Shown here: positions 45,949 through 55,752 of the stretch, piece by piece | How the letters are laid out: the number at the start of each line of letters is the position of its first letter | Position numbering within the stretch: the stretch's first letter is position 1 | Assembly (NCBI RefSeq): GCF_016908595.1 | Contig: NZ_JAFBEC010000005.1 | Location: forward strand, 1-64,000 | Origin: Geomicrobium sediminis | Lineage (GTDB): Bacteria; Bacillota; Bacilli; Bacillales; Marinococcaceae | Direction: 5' to 3' | DNA: 64,000 nt | Notes under the pieces: model-generated | Told to the model about the DNA's origin: nothing | Seen by the model: only the letters and a program-made list of their open reading frames with translations | The model's database searches: none | Program-made: the position numbers and the translations under genes

Positions 45949-46020
45949 AAGACTCACTCCCATTCGCTCTTTTGATCATATTGTAACATATAACTAGTCC
46001 TATTAAACTATATATTTGGT

Positions 46021-47475
46021 TTATTGTTGCATTATTTTAGGATATATTTTGACAAATTCCCGATAACGTACGTTATATAAATAATCAAATGTTTGATTTG
46101 GTTCATACCGTTTTTGTCCGAGACGGGCAATAACCGCTTTACTCCATTCATCGTACGAATTGGTCCAGTTCAAATAATGCCCACCGAGTGACGCAGCACC
46201 AACGACCGGTAACCATTCTGCATCATCTGGAACGCAAATCGTTATGCCTGTACTATCAGCAAGCATTTGACACCAAGCATGACTTTTCGTACCTCCGCCA
46301 ATCACTATAATCTCTGTTGGTTTCTCTTCACCTGAATTGGTCATGAGCTGTCGTATACTCAACGATAACCCTTCTAATACGCTAAAACAAAGCGCAGCTT
46401 TTGACGTGGTTGCCTTCAGATTAGACCAAGAGCCTGTTGCATTTGCATCGTGAACTGGAAATCGCTCGCCATGGACATAGGGTAGAAAATAGGGATGATC
46501 AAGTGATGGCTCAATCGAATGCACGCTGCTCTCAAAAGTTCTATAATCGCCATCGCACAAAAGCTCAACTGCAAAACGATGGACGTTACCTGCATTCAGC
46601 ATCGGTGCAATCGAGAGAAAATGAACATCATCAAGATGCGGAAGCTTGAATGCGCCCTCATACAACTCATTTTTACGATCCGTTGAAAATGCCGTCCACC
46701 CAGTAGAGCCGATATAAAGGTATCTCGTTCCCCGAATTAACACCCCTGCCCCGAGTGACGATGCGGCTGCGTCACCAGTCCCACACAATACCGGTGTTTT
46801 CTCATTAAACCCTGCACTATTATGCTTTTGAACAACACCAACAACTTTTCCTGCCGAATGCAATTCTGGTAACATCATCGGATCTAGACCTACATCAACT
46901 AGCCAGCTCTTCTCCCATTGCTGCTGTTCAAAGTTCATCATCCCTGTCGTGGCTCCTGTAACAACATCTGCCACAAACTGACCTGTTAATTGCAAAATGA
47001 TATAGTCTTTCGCATTCACTAAACAAGCATGCATCTGTTCATATATGCTCGGTTGATTTCTTTGTAACCATAACAATTTCGGAAAAACCATCGATCCATC
47101 ACAATAATTCTCGGTCACTTCCACTACGTTGGGAATGGCTTCGTGAATGATTTCTGCTTCTTCGTGTGCACGTGAGTCAGAGTAAAGAATGGCGTTACGG
47201 ATTGCTTTTCCTTCTTTATTTACAGGTATGCAATCTTGCATCTGGCCAGTCAATGATATAGTATGTACGGTCGATGGGCTGATTCCTTCTTTCCACCATT
47301 CATGGCTTAATTCTTGAACGATGGTCCACCAACTTTCTGGATCTTGTTCACGGTACTCTTCATTTTGAATGGCAGGAATAGCACGTTCCTTTCTGTGATG
47401 CATGTGACCGTGCTCGTCGACGAGTACAGCTTTTATCGTTGAAGTTCCAATGTCAAAAGCAGCTACATAAGTCAT
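46021..47475 (-). CDS. FGGY-family carbohydrate kinase, xylulokinase-like
   Basis: 484 residues from ATG 47475 (AAAGGGA upstream); a longer frame to 47604 lacks a ribosome site and would overlap the divergent gene. N-terminal FAAFDIGTSTIKAVLVDE-type phosphate loop, ISLTGQMQDCIPV, DVVTGATTGMMNF, C-terminal ATP-binding IIVIGGGTKSHAWCQ and DDAEWLPVVGAASLG. Phosphorylates a ketopentose or similar sugar (xylulose, ribulose or gluconate-type). No isomerase or transporter beside it, so the sugar stays unknown. Confidence 0.85.
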   Translation of the reverse strand: MTYVAAFDIGTSTIKAVLVDEHGHMHHRKERAIPAIQNEEYREQDPESWWTIVQELSHEWWKEGISPSTVHTISLTGQMQDCIPVNKEGKAIRNAILYSDSRAHEEAEIIHEAIPNVVEVTENYCDGSMVFPKLLWLQRNQPSIYEQMHACLVNAKDYIILQLTGQFVADVVTGATTGMMNFEQQQWEKSWLVDVGLDPMMLPELHSAGKVVGVVQKHNSAGFNEKTPVLCGTGDAAASSLGAGVLIRGTRYLYIGSTGWTAFSTDRKNELYEGAFKLPHLDDVHFLSIAPMLNAGNVHRFAVELLCDGDYRTFESSVHSIEPSLDHPYFLPYVHGERFPVHDANATGSWSNLKATTSKAALCFSVLEGLSLSIRQLMTNSGEEKPTEIIVIGGGTKSHAWCQMLADSTGITICVPDDAEWLPVVGAASLGGHYLNWTNSYDEWSKAVIARLGQKRYEPNQTFDYLYNVRYREFVKIYPKIMQQ

Positions 47476-47572
47476 CAGTAAATGTCCCTTTCTATTTGTT
47501 AGAAATTTTTGATCTTTTATATTTTGAATCTTCATTTTACGATACAATGACTTATAAAAGGAGTGAAGTGAA

Positions 47573-48955
47573 TTGAACTTCAAACAACATATTGCAGAGA
47601 ACAAAGATCACTACTTGAATGATTTGTTTACATTGCTTCGCCAAAAAAGTATTAGCGCACAAAATGATGGTGTCCGTGATTGTGCGGCACTTGTCGTTGG
47701 CAAACTAAAAGAAGCAGGCATCGCTCATGTTGAGATCATAGAAACCGATGACCACCCTGTCGTCTATGCTGAACAACACGTCTCTGATGACGCACCAACG
47801 ATGCTTATTTATGGTCACTACGATGTACAACCTCCAGATCCATTAGACGAATGGAAAAGCCCGCCTTTTGAACCGACCATTCGCGATGGCAAAATTTACG
47901 CACGTGGCGTTGGCGATAACAAAGGTCAAATGCTCGCACAAATTCTCGCTGCACAGACGTACATCGCTACAGCTGGGGAACTCCCTTTGAACGTGAAATT
48001 CGTTTTTGAAGGTGAAGAGGAAATCGGCAGTAAGAATTTACCAACCTTCGTTGAAACCCATAAAGAAAAGCTCGCTGCTGATTTTGTGTATACATCTGAT
48101 GGTCCTATGCTATCAAGTGGCAACCCGTATGTATTACTCGGTACGAGGGGCATGCTCTACGTCGAATTAAAAGCAAAGGGATCCGATTTCGATAATCATT
48201 CTGGCAACAAAGGCAACATTGCTCAAAACCCCGCTTGGAAAATCATCGAGTTGCTTCAATCGATGCGAGACGACGAAGGCAACATTTTAATAGAAGGGTT
48301 TTATGATGACGTAGAAGCACCAACTGATCTTGAGCGTCAACTATTAGAACAACTCCCATTCAACATTGAAGAATTAAGAGAACAAGTTGGGGATCAAAAA
48401 ATCGATCTATCAAAGGCTGATTACTACAAAAAATTATGCTTTGAACCAACATTTAATATTGCCGGCTTTTCCAGTGGCTATAGCGGTGAAGGGGCCAAAA
48501 CGATCATTCCAAGTGAAGCAACTGTCAAAATGGACATGCGCCTCGTGAACAATCAAGACCCTGATGAGATTTTTGAACGGTTCAAAGCGCATGTTTCTAA
48601 ATTCGCACTAGACATTACTGTCGCAAAAATCGGAGCGATGTCACCATCACGAACATCTGCGAATTACCAAATCGTCGAAACCGTTCGGGAGGCAACAGAA
48701 CGTTCATTCGAACGAAAAACGTTTATTCAACCGAGTTTAGGAGGCAGCCTGCCTAATCACGTTTGGACAAACATTCTCGGTGTCCCTTCTGTAATCGTCC
48801 CGTATGCAAATGCCGATGAAGCCAACCATTCCCCAAATGAAAACCTCGTTGTGGACAATTTCTACAAAGGCATTCTTTGCACATGCGAAGTTATGAAAGC
48901 GGCCAGTCAGATGACAAAAGACGAACTGCTTCAAAAAAGAACGACACTTGCTTAA
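47573..48955 (+). CDS. M20-family dipeptidase
   Basis: 460 residues, TTG start with AAAAGGAG nine bases ahead. Metal motifs: MLIYGHYDVQPPD, GVGDNKGQML, VFEGEEEIGS, TSDGPML, and the closing PNENLVVDNFYKG with AEANHSPNE-type His. This is the pattern of cytosolic M20A/C dipeptidases (carnosinase/PepV-like group). Likely hydrolyses imported dipeptides. Divergent to the kinase gene. Ended by a strong bidirectional terminator shared with the first binding-protein gene. Confidence 0.88.
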   Translation: MNFKQHIAENKDHYLNDLFTLLRQKSISAQNDGVRDCAALVVGKLKEAGIAHVEIIETDDHPVVYAEQHVSDDAPTMLIYGHYDVQPPDPLDEWKSPPFEPTIRDGKIYARGVGDNKGQMLAQILAAQTYIATAGELPLNVKFVFEGEEEIGSKNLPTFVETHKEKLAADFVYTSDGPMLSSGNPYVLLGTRGMLYVELKAKGSDFDNHSGNKGNIAQNPAWKIIELLQSMRDDEGNILIEGFYDDVEAPTDLERQLLEQLPFNIEELREQVGDQKIDLSKADYYKKLCFEPTFNIAGFSSGYSGEGAKTIIPSEATVKMDMRLVNNQDPDEIFERFKAHVSKFALDITVAKIGAMSPSRTSANYQIVETVREATERSFERKTFIQPSLGGSLPNHVWTNILGVPSVIVPYANADEANHSPNENLVVDNFYKGILCTCEVMKAASQMTKDELLQKRTTLA

Positions 48956-48959
48956 ATGC

Positions 48960-48989
48960 AAAAGTGCCCACTCCAAGGTGGGCACTTTT
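48960..48989. terminator. Bidirectional terminator
   Basis: Perfect 12-bp stem AAAAGTGCCCAC / GTGGGCACTTTT with a 6-base loop between the dipeptidase and the convergent binding-protein gene. Confidence 0.9.
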
Positions 48990-48992
48990 CAT

Positions 48993-50579
48993 TTAGTCAT
49001 TCACCGATACGTTCCAGAAGATCGGACCGACAAGCTCGTCAAATCCTTCCACATTCTCATCCATTGAAGTAATCGTGTGGAATTTACCGATATTAATCAT
49101 CGGTAAATCTTCATAAAACTGTTCTTGTAACTCCGCAAAGACCGCTCGTGCATCTTCTTGCGTTTCTTGTAATTTAATCTCATCTAACAAGCGATCCAAT
49201 TCTTCACTTTGTGTCCAGCCCGCAAACTCTGCGCGTTTACTAAGCACTGGGAATTGATGAGGAATGGAACGTGTCGCAAAAGATGATACGAACATGTCAT
49301 GAGCGCTAGGATCATAGATTTCTTCTTGCATTGCTGCCCAATCAATAATACTTAACTCGACGTTCATCCCTAGCTTTTCAAGTTCTTGTTGAAGGACAAT
49401 GGCCGCATTATAATGATGGTCATAATCTCTTGTCGCCATAATCGTTACGAGCTCATTGTCGTATCCAGCCTCGTCTAACAATTCTTTCGCTCGATCAACA
49501 TCGTTTTGGAAATAGTTTTCTTTTCCTGCATCTGTATACCAATCGACTTGTTCCTCAAGCATCAAACCTGGATCCAACTTATAAAACTGATCACTCGTTA
49601 CAGAGCCAGTCATGATGGCTTCGTTGTTAATCCCAACGTTAACCGCCTCTCGCATGAGTGGGTCCTCAAACACGCCCTCTAGCTCATTAAAGACAGCAAC
49701 TTCTACTGCACTCGGTGTGATCATCGTTTCGATACTCGGATTGGAATCCATGAGATCAATATTGTCATAAGGTACAGCCATAATGACGTCATACTCACCC
49801 GTTTGAAGTCCAGATACTCGAGTAGATGCATCCGAAACAAAGTTAAAGTAGAGGTCTTCGTATTGTGGATTCTTCTCACCGACTAATCCACTCGAAGGTT
49901 CGTCACTTGCAACATAATCGTCAAAACGCGTGAGATGGATGTGTTGGTCTGTTGCCCATTCAACAAATTCAAACGGCCCTGTACCGATAATATCATTCGC
50001 TCCGGTCGGACCTGCTTCATCAACGACTTCTTTCGGCATAATCGCTGCAAATTGCCCAATCTCTGCAAGAACATGGAGGATCACCGAATTGCGCTCTGGT
50101 AATTCAATCACAAACGTATAGTCGTCTTCTATGATAAACTCCGCATCCGCCAAGTTCGAACGTCCGATTGAAGAATACTCAGTCCACTTCTCCATCGATG
50201 CTTTCACATCTTCGGCAGTCATTTCTTCCCCGTTATGGAAGAGTACCCCTTCACGCAATTGAAACGTAATTGTTTTCCCATCTTCACTTTCTTCAAAAGA
50301 CTCTGCCAACATTGGTGATACTTCATAATCGGCATTCACTGCGACGAGCGTTTCAAAGACGTTACGACTGACATCTCTTGTTGCTGTAGTAGGACTCATG
50401 TGCGGGTCCATCGTGTCAGGTTGTGCACTATAGCCAATTTGCAATTCCCCCGAAATCTCAGTTGCATCATTGTTGTCAACACTCGCATCTGTTGTCGTCT
50501 CTGAACTGTCATCCCCACCGCAAGCAGCAAGCATGAACGGTACGATACTAAGCGCTAGATACTTGTTGCGTAGCTTCAT
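48993..50579 (-). CDS. Family-5 peptide-type substrate-binding lipoprotein (paralogue 1)
   Basis: 528 residues from ATG 50579. Lipobox LAACGGDDS near residue 20. SBP family 5 core: QIGYSAQPDTMDPHMSP, FETLVAVNADYEVSPMLAESFEESEDGKTI-type entry and GVLFHNGEEMTAEDV, the LDEAGYDNELVTIMATRDYDHHYNAA stretch and EFAGWTQSEELDRLLDE. This family binds di/oligopeptides, nickel complexes or glutathione. No permease or ATPase in the window. A strong promoter lies upstream. Closest sister in the window is paralogue 5 (57110-58687). Confidence 0.9.
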   Translation of the reverse strand: MKLRNKYLALSIVPFMLAACGGDDSSETTTDASVDNNDATEISGELQIGYSAQPDTMDPHMSPTTATRDVSRNVFETLVAVNADYEVSPMLAESFEESEDGKTITFQLREGVLFHNGEEMTAEDVKASMEKWTEYSSIGRSNLADAEFIIEDDYTFVIELPERNSVILHVLAEIGQFAAIMPKEVVDEAGPTGANDIIGTGPFEFVEWATDQHIHLTRFDDYVASDEPSSGLVGEKNPQYEDLYFNFVSDASTRVSGLQTGEYDVIMAVPYDNIDLMDSNPSIETMITPSAVEVAVFNELEGVFEDPLMREAVNVGINNEAIMTGSVTSDQFYKLDPGLMLEEQVDWYTDAGKENYFQNDVDRAKELLDEAGYDNELVTIMATRDYDHHYNAAIVLQQELEKLGMNVELSIIDWAAMQEEIYDPSAHDMFVSSFATRSIPHQFPVLSKRAEFAGWTQSEELDRLLDEIKLQETQEDARAVFAELQEQFYEDLPMINIGKFHTITSMDENVEGFDELVGPIFWNVSVND

Positions 50580-50641
50580 GATAATCCCCCATCTTCCCAC
50601 GTTAAAGTTGTAACACTCTACTAGGTTAAAGTATGACTTTT

Positions 50642-50669
50642 ATTATACAGAATTAGATTTAATTTTCAA
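50642..50669 (-). promoter_or_regulatory. Sigma-A promoter of binding-protein gene 1, overlapping a CodY-like box
   Basis: Minus strand TTGAAA (50669-50664), 16-base spacer, TATAAT (50647-50642). The -35 region overlaps AAATGATTGAAAATT (50661-50675), 11 of 15 matches to the CodY motif AATTTTCWGAAAATT. Confidence 0.65.
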
Positions 50670-50688
50670 TCATTTATTTAGACAACTT

Positions 50689-52254
50689 TTAGTCCGCCAA
50701 TTGCACGTTCCAAAGAATCGGTCCACTTAACTGCTCGTACCCTTCTACACGGTCATTTGTCGCATCAATGGTGCTGTAATGACCGACGTTCATGACCGGC
50801 ATATCCTCATACATGAATTGTTGAAGCTCAGCCAAAATCTCAAGCGCCTCTTCTTGACTCTCGGCTTGATCAATTTGATTGAAGTACATGTCATAATTCT
50901 CATGTTCTGTCCAACCTGGCCAATCACTATTAAAGAACGGATATTGGTGCGGAACGGCATAAATAAATGACGCCGTTACAAAAATATCAAATTCACTTGG
51001 GTCTTCTCGTAGACTAAGTAACGTTGCCCAGTCAACGACATTTAATGTGGCATTCAACCCAAGTTCTTGCAATTGCTGATGTACGACGACCGACACACTG
51101 TAATGATGGTCGTAGTCTCTTGTCGTTAGAATAACAATCTCTTCACCGTCATAGCCTGCTTCGTCTAACAATTCTAGTGCGCGATCAGGATCATACTCAT
51201 TAAAATGTTCTTCTCCTGCTCGCGTATGCCAATCCGCTTGATCAGGAATCATAAGCGCTGGTTCCATACTATAAAATTCTTCATAATTAAACGCGGCTTT
51301 CATCACCGGTTCTTTATCAATTGCCATATTAAACGCTTGTCTAGCTTTTGTATCTGAGAAAATGCCCTCTTTCTTATTAAACACGAGAAATTCCATGCCA
51401 CTCGGCATCGTATGAACAATAAGCGAATCGTCATTTTCAAGCATTTCGTACGTGTCATACGGAACATAACTGATTAAATCGTACTCGCCCGTTTGAAGCC
51501 CGGCGACTTTCGTTTGTGAGTCAGGAACAAAATGGAAGAAAATCTCGTCTACATAGGCATTTTTCTGCCCAGCCATACCATCTGCTTCGTCTTCAACACC
51601 TGTATACTCCTCAAAGCGAACGAGTTGTACATGTTGATCTTGATGCCAGACTTCGAATTGATAAGGGCCCGTCCCTACATACTCTGTAATCCCTGTAATC
51701 GGAGCGTTACTCGCAATTTCTTCAGGCATAATACCCGCTAACTGACTAATATCTGCGATTAAATGGAGCGCAGAGTTGTTACGCTCTTCCAAATGCAATT
51801 CCACCGTATAAGGATCAACGACTTCATACGCTGATTCTGGTAACACGTTTGCAATTTCGTGCCAGCGTTCCATCGAAGCCACCACATCTTCTGCTTGCAT
51901 TTCCTCACCATCGTGGAACAGAACACCTTCTCGTAAGTTAAATGTAATCGTTTTGCCATCTTCACTTACATCGTAGCTTTCCGCTAACATCGGGACAACT
52001 TCATAATTGCTGTTTAACGTCACAAGTGATTCATACATCGGTCGTACTAAGTCTCGCGTTGCACCAGCTGTCGTAAAGTGAGGATCGAGCACCTCCGGCT
52101 GTGTCCCGTATCCGTAATTAAACGTTCCTCCGACAACTTCTTCTGCTCCTTCAGCAGAACTTGCATCTTCACTTTCTGTTTCGTTCGAACAACTTGCTAA
52201 CACCATTGGTACTGACATAAGAGCGAGTGACCATACCCATTTAGACTTTAACAA
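50689..52254 (-). CDS. Family-5 substrate-binding lipoprotein (paralogue 2)
   Basis: 521 residues, TTG start preceded by GGGAGGTAAGGGG. Lipobox LASCSNETE. Same family-5 core as its neighbours: GYGTQPEVLDPHFTTAGATRDL, REGVLFHDGEEMQAEDV, YVGTGPYQFEVWHQDQH. By eye about two thirds identical to paralogue 3 (52469-54031), clearly a tandem duplicate. Separate unit: a terminator lies between them. No transporter partners. Confidence 0.9.
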   Translation of the reverse strand: MLKSKWVWSLALMSVPMVLASCSNETESEDASSAEGAEEVVGGTFNYGYGTQPEVLDPHFTTAGATRDLVRPMYESLVTLNSNYEVVPMLAESYDVSEDGKTITFNLREGVLFHDGEEMQAEDVVASMERWHEIANVLPESAYEVVDPYTVELHLEERNNSALHLIADISQLAGIMPEEIASNAPITGITEYVGTGPYQFEVWHQDQHVQLVRFEEYTGVEDEADGMAGQKNAYVDEIFFHFVPDSQTKVAGLQTGEYDLISYVPYDTYEMLENDDSLIVHTMPSGMEFLVFNKKEGIFSDTKARQAFNMAIDKEPVMKAAFNYEEFYSMEPALMIPDQADWHTRAGEEHFNEYDPDRALELLDEAGYDGEEIVILTTRDYDHHYSVSVVVHQQLQELGLNATLNVVDWATLLSLREDPSEFDIFVTASFIYAVPHQYPFFNSDWPGWTEHENYDMYFNQIDQAESQEEALEILAELQQFMYEDMPVMNVGHYSTIDATNDRVEGYEQLSGPILWNVQLAD

Positions 52255-52390
52255 AACCCCTTACCTCCCTGATCTATATAATGAACGCCTGTAACTTCTC
52301 TTATTATTTTGATAACTTCAGCCATATTCCTTTATATTATGATCATGAATACAAGGATGAAGGACTATATTTTCTTAATAAGGTGATTTG

Positions 52391-52435
52391 AAAAAAGTAA
52401 GCTACTTCAAAGCGTGTCGTCTTCGAAGTAGCTTA
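52391..52435 (-). terminator. Terminator of the 55615-52469 binding-protein pair
   Basis: Minus-strand 15-bp stem TAAGCTACTTCGAAG / CTTTGAAGTAGCTTA (one G-T), 8-base loop, followed by TTTTTT. Confidence 0.88.
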
Positions 52436-52468
52436 TGAGCCAACGTTAATTAATGAAATGGCGAACCA

Positions 52469-54031
52469 TTACTCTTCAAGCTGAACATTCCAAAGGATTG
52501 GGCCCATGAGTTGATCGTAATCTATGACGTGAGTTTTCACACCATCGATCGTATCGTAATGCCCGACATTGACAACAGGAACGTCTTCATAGAACAACTC
52601 TTGTAACTGCTCGGTAATCGCAAGAGCTTCATCTTGGTCATTCGCTTGATCGATCTGATCAAAGTACTCCTCGTAACCTGGGTTGTCCGTCCAGCCTGGC
52701 CAGCTCGAGTTCAAAAACGGATATTGATGAGGAACTGCATAGATAAACAATGACGTTACGAAAATCTCATACTGAGACGGGTCTTCCCTTAAACTAAGTA
52801 ACGTCGCCCAATCGACAACATTCAACGTTGCATTCAAGCCCATCTCTTGCAATTGCTGATGCGTTACGACCGACACATTGTAGTGATGATCGTAGTCTCT
52901 TGAAGTCAAAATTCGAATCTCTTCACCGTCGTATCCTGCCTCCTCTAGCATTGAAAGGGCAAGGTCTGGATCATTAATTTCAAAATTTTCTTCGCCTGCT
53001 CGAGTATGCCAATCCGCTTGATCTTCAATCATCAATGCAGGCTCCATACTGTAAAAATCCTCATGGTTAAACGCCGCTTGCATAATCGGTTCTTTGTTCA
53101 AAGCTACGTTAATTGCTTGACGTGCAAGTGGATCTGAGAATAAGCCTTCTTTCTTGTTAAATACGAGAACTTCCATCCCACTTGGCATCGTACGTAAATC
53201 TACCGAATCATCATTCTCAAACATATCATAGTTGTCATATGGCAATCCGTTAATCAAGTCATACTCCCCAGTTTGTAAGCCCGCAACCCTCGTTTGTGAG
53301 TCCGGTACGAATTGGAAGTAAATCTCATCTAAGTACGCGTGTTTCGCGCCACCCATGCCATCCGTTTCTTCATCTACACCGGTGTACTCTTCAAAGCGAG
53401 TAAGGTGAACATGTTGATCTTGATTCCAATTAGAGAATTCATAAGGTCCTGTACCTACATACTCCGTAACCCCCGTTGCAGGAGCATCTACAGCGATCTC
53501 TTCTGGCATAACCGCTGCCATTTGGCTAATATCAGCTAGCAAATGAAGCGCCGTATTGTTCGGCTCATCCAAATGTAACAGAACGGTATACGGATCCGTC
53601 GCTTCATAACTTGCATCCGGTAAAACATTTGCGATCTCTTGCCAACGTTCCATCGATGCAACCACATCATCTGCCGTTAACTCTTCACCGTTATGAAACA
53701 AGACACCCTCTCGAAGAGAAAACGTGATTGTTTTACCGTCTTCACTCGTTTCATAGCTTTCTGCCAACATTGGAATGACTTCATAATTACTATTTAACGT
53801 AACCAATGATTCATAGATTGGTCGCACTAAATCTCTCGTTGCAGAAGCCGTCGTAAAATGAGGATCAAGAACTTCCGGCTGTGTACTATAACCAAAATTC
53901 AACGTCCCGCCACCACTTCCATTTGCACCTTCCACCGCACTCGATTCTTCCGTATTTGAATCTCCACACCCAGCTAATAATAATGAAAACGCGATTGCTC
54001 CAACTGTCATTTTGGTTTTACGTACACTCAT
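52469..54031 (-). CDS. Family-5 substrate-binding lipoprotein (paralogue 3)
   Basis: 520 residues. Lipobox LLAGCGDSN. Core GYSTQPEVLDPHFTTASATRDL and FVPDSQTRVAGLQTGEYDL. Ribosome site AGGAGGATCATAA. Starts 24 bp after the stop of paralogue 4, so those two are co-transcribed. The nearest relative is paralogue 2. Confidence 0.9.
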   Translation of the reverse strand: MSVRKTKMTVGAIAFSLLLAGCGDSNTEESSAVEGANGSGGGTLNFGYSTQPEVLDPHFTTASATRDLVRPIYESLVTLNSNYEVIPMLAESYETSEDGKTITFSLREGVLFHNGEELTADDVVASMERWQEIANVLPDASYEATDPYTVLLHLDEPNNTALHLLADISQMAAVMPEEIAVDAPATGVTEYVGTGPYEFSNWNQDQHVHLTRFEEYTGVDEETDGMGGAKHAYLDEIYFQFVPDSQTRVAGLQTGEYDLINGLPYDNYDMFENDDSVDLRTMPSGMEVLVFNKKEGLFSDPLARQAINVALNKEPIMQAAFNHEDFYSMEPALMIEDQADWHTRAGEENFEINDPDLALSMLEEAGYDGEEIRILTSRDYDHHYNVSVVTHQQLQEMGLNATLNVVDWATLLSLREDPSQYEIFVTSLFIYAVPHQYPFLNSSWPGWTDNPGYEEYFDQIDQANDQDEALAITEQLQELFYEDVPVVNVGHYDTIDGVKTHVIDYDQLMGPILWNVQLEE

Positions 54032-54055
54032 TTATGATCCTCCTAACCTTTTGTT

Positions 54056-55615
54056 TTAATTTTCTTTTTGAATGTTCCAGAGCACGAATCCTTCAAGATA
54101 ATCAAGCCCTTCAACATCGGTAGAATAACTAAGAAAACGTGTATAGTCGCCAACTTTGTAAACAGGTACCTCTTCCCAATACCACGCCAACAAATCATCA
54201 TACGCATCGATACCATCTTCTACGGAAGCGGCATTTCGAAGTTCAAATAGCTCATCGGGAAGGGTTGTCCATCCAGGATAATTCGGATCAAAATAATAAT
54301 TGGACGACGGTTCTGGTACAGAGACGTTCCCCATCACATAAATATCATACGCTGATTCATCTTGGTTCACTTCTAGTAACGTTGGCCAATCGTACACTTC
54401 AAGCTCAACGTTCATTCCTAGTTGTTGCATTTGTTCTTGTAATACAACTGCACCATTGTATTGATCTTCATAGTCTCTCGTCGTAATAATCGTAATCGGT
54501 TCACCGCCATAATCAATTGCATCTAAATAACCTTCCATCACACTCGGATCTTGTTGTTCATACACATCAAGACCTTCATCGCTATCCCAATTGCTCAATT
54601 GGTGATACATCATAATGTTGTGATTTAAATCATAAAAATTATCGTTTGAGTACGCACCCGTCAAAATGGCTTCATTGTTCATCGATTTTACGAGGGATTG
54701 CCTCGCTTCTTGATCAACAAAAAATCCTTCTCGTTTGTTGAAGTGAACATTCAAAAACCCACCAGGGTAGTACAAGTTTTCAAGATTTGGATCTGCTTCC
54801 ATTTGTTCAGCACTATCAAATGGAACAGAATGTGCAATGTCGTATTGACCCGTCTGAACGCCAGAAATTCTCGTCGTCGGATCCAATACGAACTCAAAAT
54901 AGATATCATCTACGTTTGATGACTTCTCGCCTGCTAATCCGTCGGTTGGAACGTCACTATTTACATAGTCTTCATATTTACTCAGATGAATGTGTTGGTC
55001 TGTTACCCATTCCTCGAATTGATAAGGACCAGTGCCAATGTAGTCATTAACCCCTTGTTCACTCGCTTCTTCAACGATTTCCTTTGGCATAATTCCTGGA
55101 AACCCAGTACTCGTAAATGCCATCAATGGCAACGCCGTTGCCAACGGTTCTTGCAAATGAAGGGTTACTTCATAGTCACCATCAATTTCCACGTGAGCAT
55201 CTTCATGAAATTGATTACGACTCCCTGCAGCGCCGAGCCATTTGTTCATTGATGCCTCTACGTCTTCTGCTGTCATCGGTTTTCCATTATGGAAGACAAC
55301 ATCTTCACGTAAAACAAACTGAATCTCTGTACCATCCTCACTTTGTTCAAAAGATTCTGCCAACATTGGTTGTACGTTGTACTCCGAATCAATAGTAACG
55401 AGTGGCTCCATCACATGGCGCATCACATCCGAGACGGCAATGGCCAATTGTTCATGGGGATCAAGAATTGGAGGTTGAGCCGAGTACGCGACACGAAGTT
55501 CAGTTCTTTCCCCTGTGTCCGTTCCCTGAGCTGTCGGTTCTTCACTTGAATCACATGCGGTTACGACCAAAGCGCTAAGCAACGTTCCTGCAATCATTTT
55601 CTTGTGTATTCTCAT
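54056..55615 (-). CDS. Family-5 substrate-binding lipoprotein (paralogue 4)
   Basis: 519 residues. Lipobox VVTACDSSEE. Core AYSAQPPILDPHEQLAIAVSDV and FVLREDVVFHNGKPMTAEDV. More diverged than the others: it lacks the PHQYP segment present in paralogues 1, 2, 3 and 5 and has PEPSSNYYFDPNYPGW instead, so its ligand probably differs. First gene of the pair with paralogue 3. Ribosome site AAAGGAGGATCACCTG. A CodY-like box lies 34-48 bases upstream. Confidence 0.9.
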   Translation of the reverse strand: MRIHKKMIAGTLLSALVVTACDSSEEPTAQGTDTGERTELRVAYSAQPPILDPHEQLAIAVSDVMRHVMEPLVTIDSEYNVQPMLAESFEQSEDGTEIQFVLREDVVFHNGKPMTAEDVEASMNKWLGAAGSRNQFHEDAHVEIDGDYEVTLHLQEPLATALPLMAFTSTGFPGIMPKEIVEEASEQGVNDYIGTGPYQFEEWVTDQHIHLSKYEDYVNSDVPTDGLAGEKSSNVDDIYFEFVLDPTTRISGVQTGQYDIAHSVPFDSAEQMEADPNLENLYYPGGFLNVHFNKREGFFVDQEARQSLVKSMNNEAILTGAYSNDNFYDLNHNIMMYHQLSNWDSDEGLDVYEQQDPSVMEGYLDAIDYGGEPITIITTRDYEDQYNGAVVLQEQMQQLGMNVELEVYDWPTLLEVNQDESAYDIYVMGNVSVPEPSSNYYFDPNYPGWTTLPDELFELRNAASVEDGIDAYDDLLAWYWEEVPVYKVGDYTRFLSYSTDVEGLDYLEGFVLWNIQKEN

Positions 55616-55648
55616 CAGGTGATCCTCCTTTAAAAGCTATCGCTCTAT

Positions 55649-55663
55649 AATATTTACAAAATT
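55649..55663. promoter_or_regulatory. CodY-like box ahead of binding-protein gene 4
   Basis: On the minus strand AATTTTGTAAATATT, 12 of 15 matches to AATTTTCWGAAAATT. In AT-rich DNA such matches also arise by chance. Confidence 0.35.
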
Positions 55664-55714
55664 CTAAAATATAATCACGACTTTTGTCAGATTATCTGCC
55701 ATTTTATTTAAAGA

Positions 55715-55749
55715 ATAAGCCTATAGACCTGTTCGATCTATAGGCTTAT
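55715..55749 (-). terminator. Hairpin after the M20D gene
   Basis: Perfect 13-bp arms ATAAGCCTATAGA / TCTATAGGCTTAT with a 9-base loop; only TCTTT follows on the minus strand. Confidence 0.7.
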
Positions 55750-55752
55750 CTT

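Noticed and set aside
47476-47604. N-terminal extension of the sugar kinase frame
   Set aside because: No ribosome site, not typical of the family, and it would overlap the start of the divergent dipeptidase.
54068-55549. Several plus-strand frames opposite the binding-protein genes
   Set aside because: Antisense shadows of well-supported coding sequences with no family resemblance and no ribosome sites.
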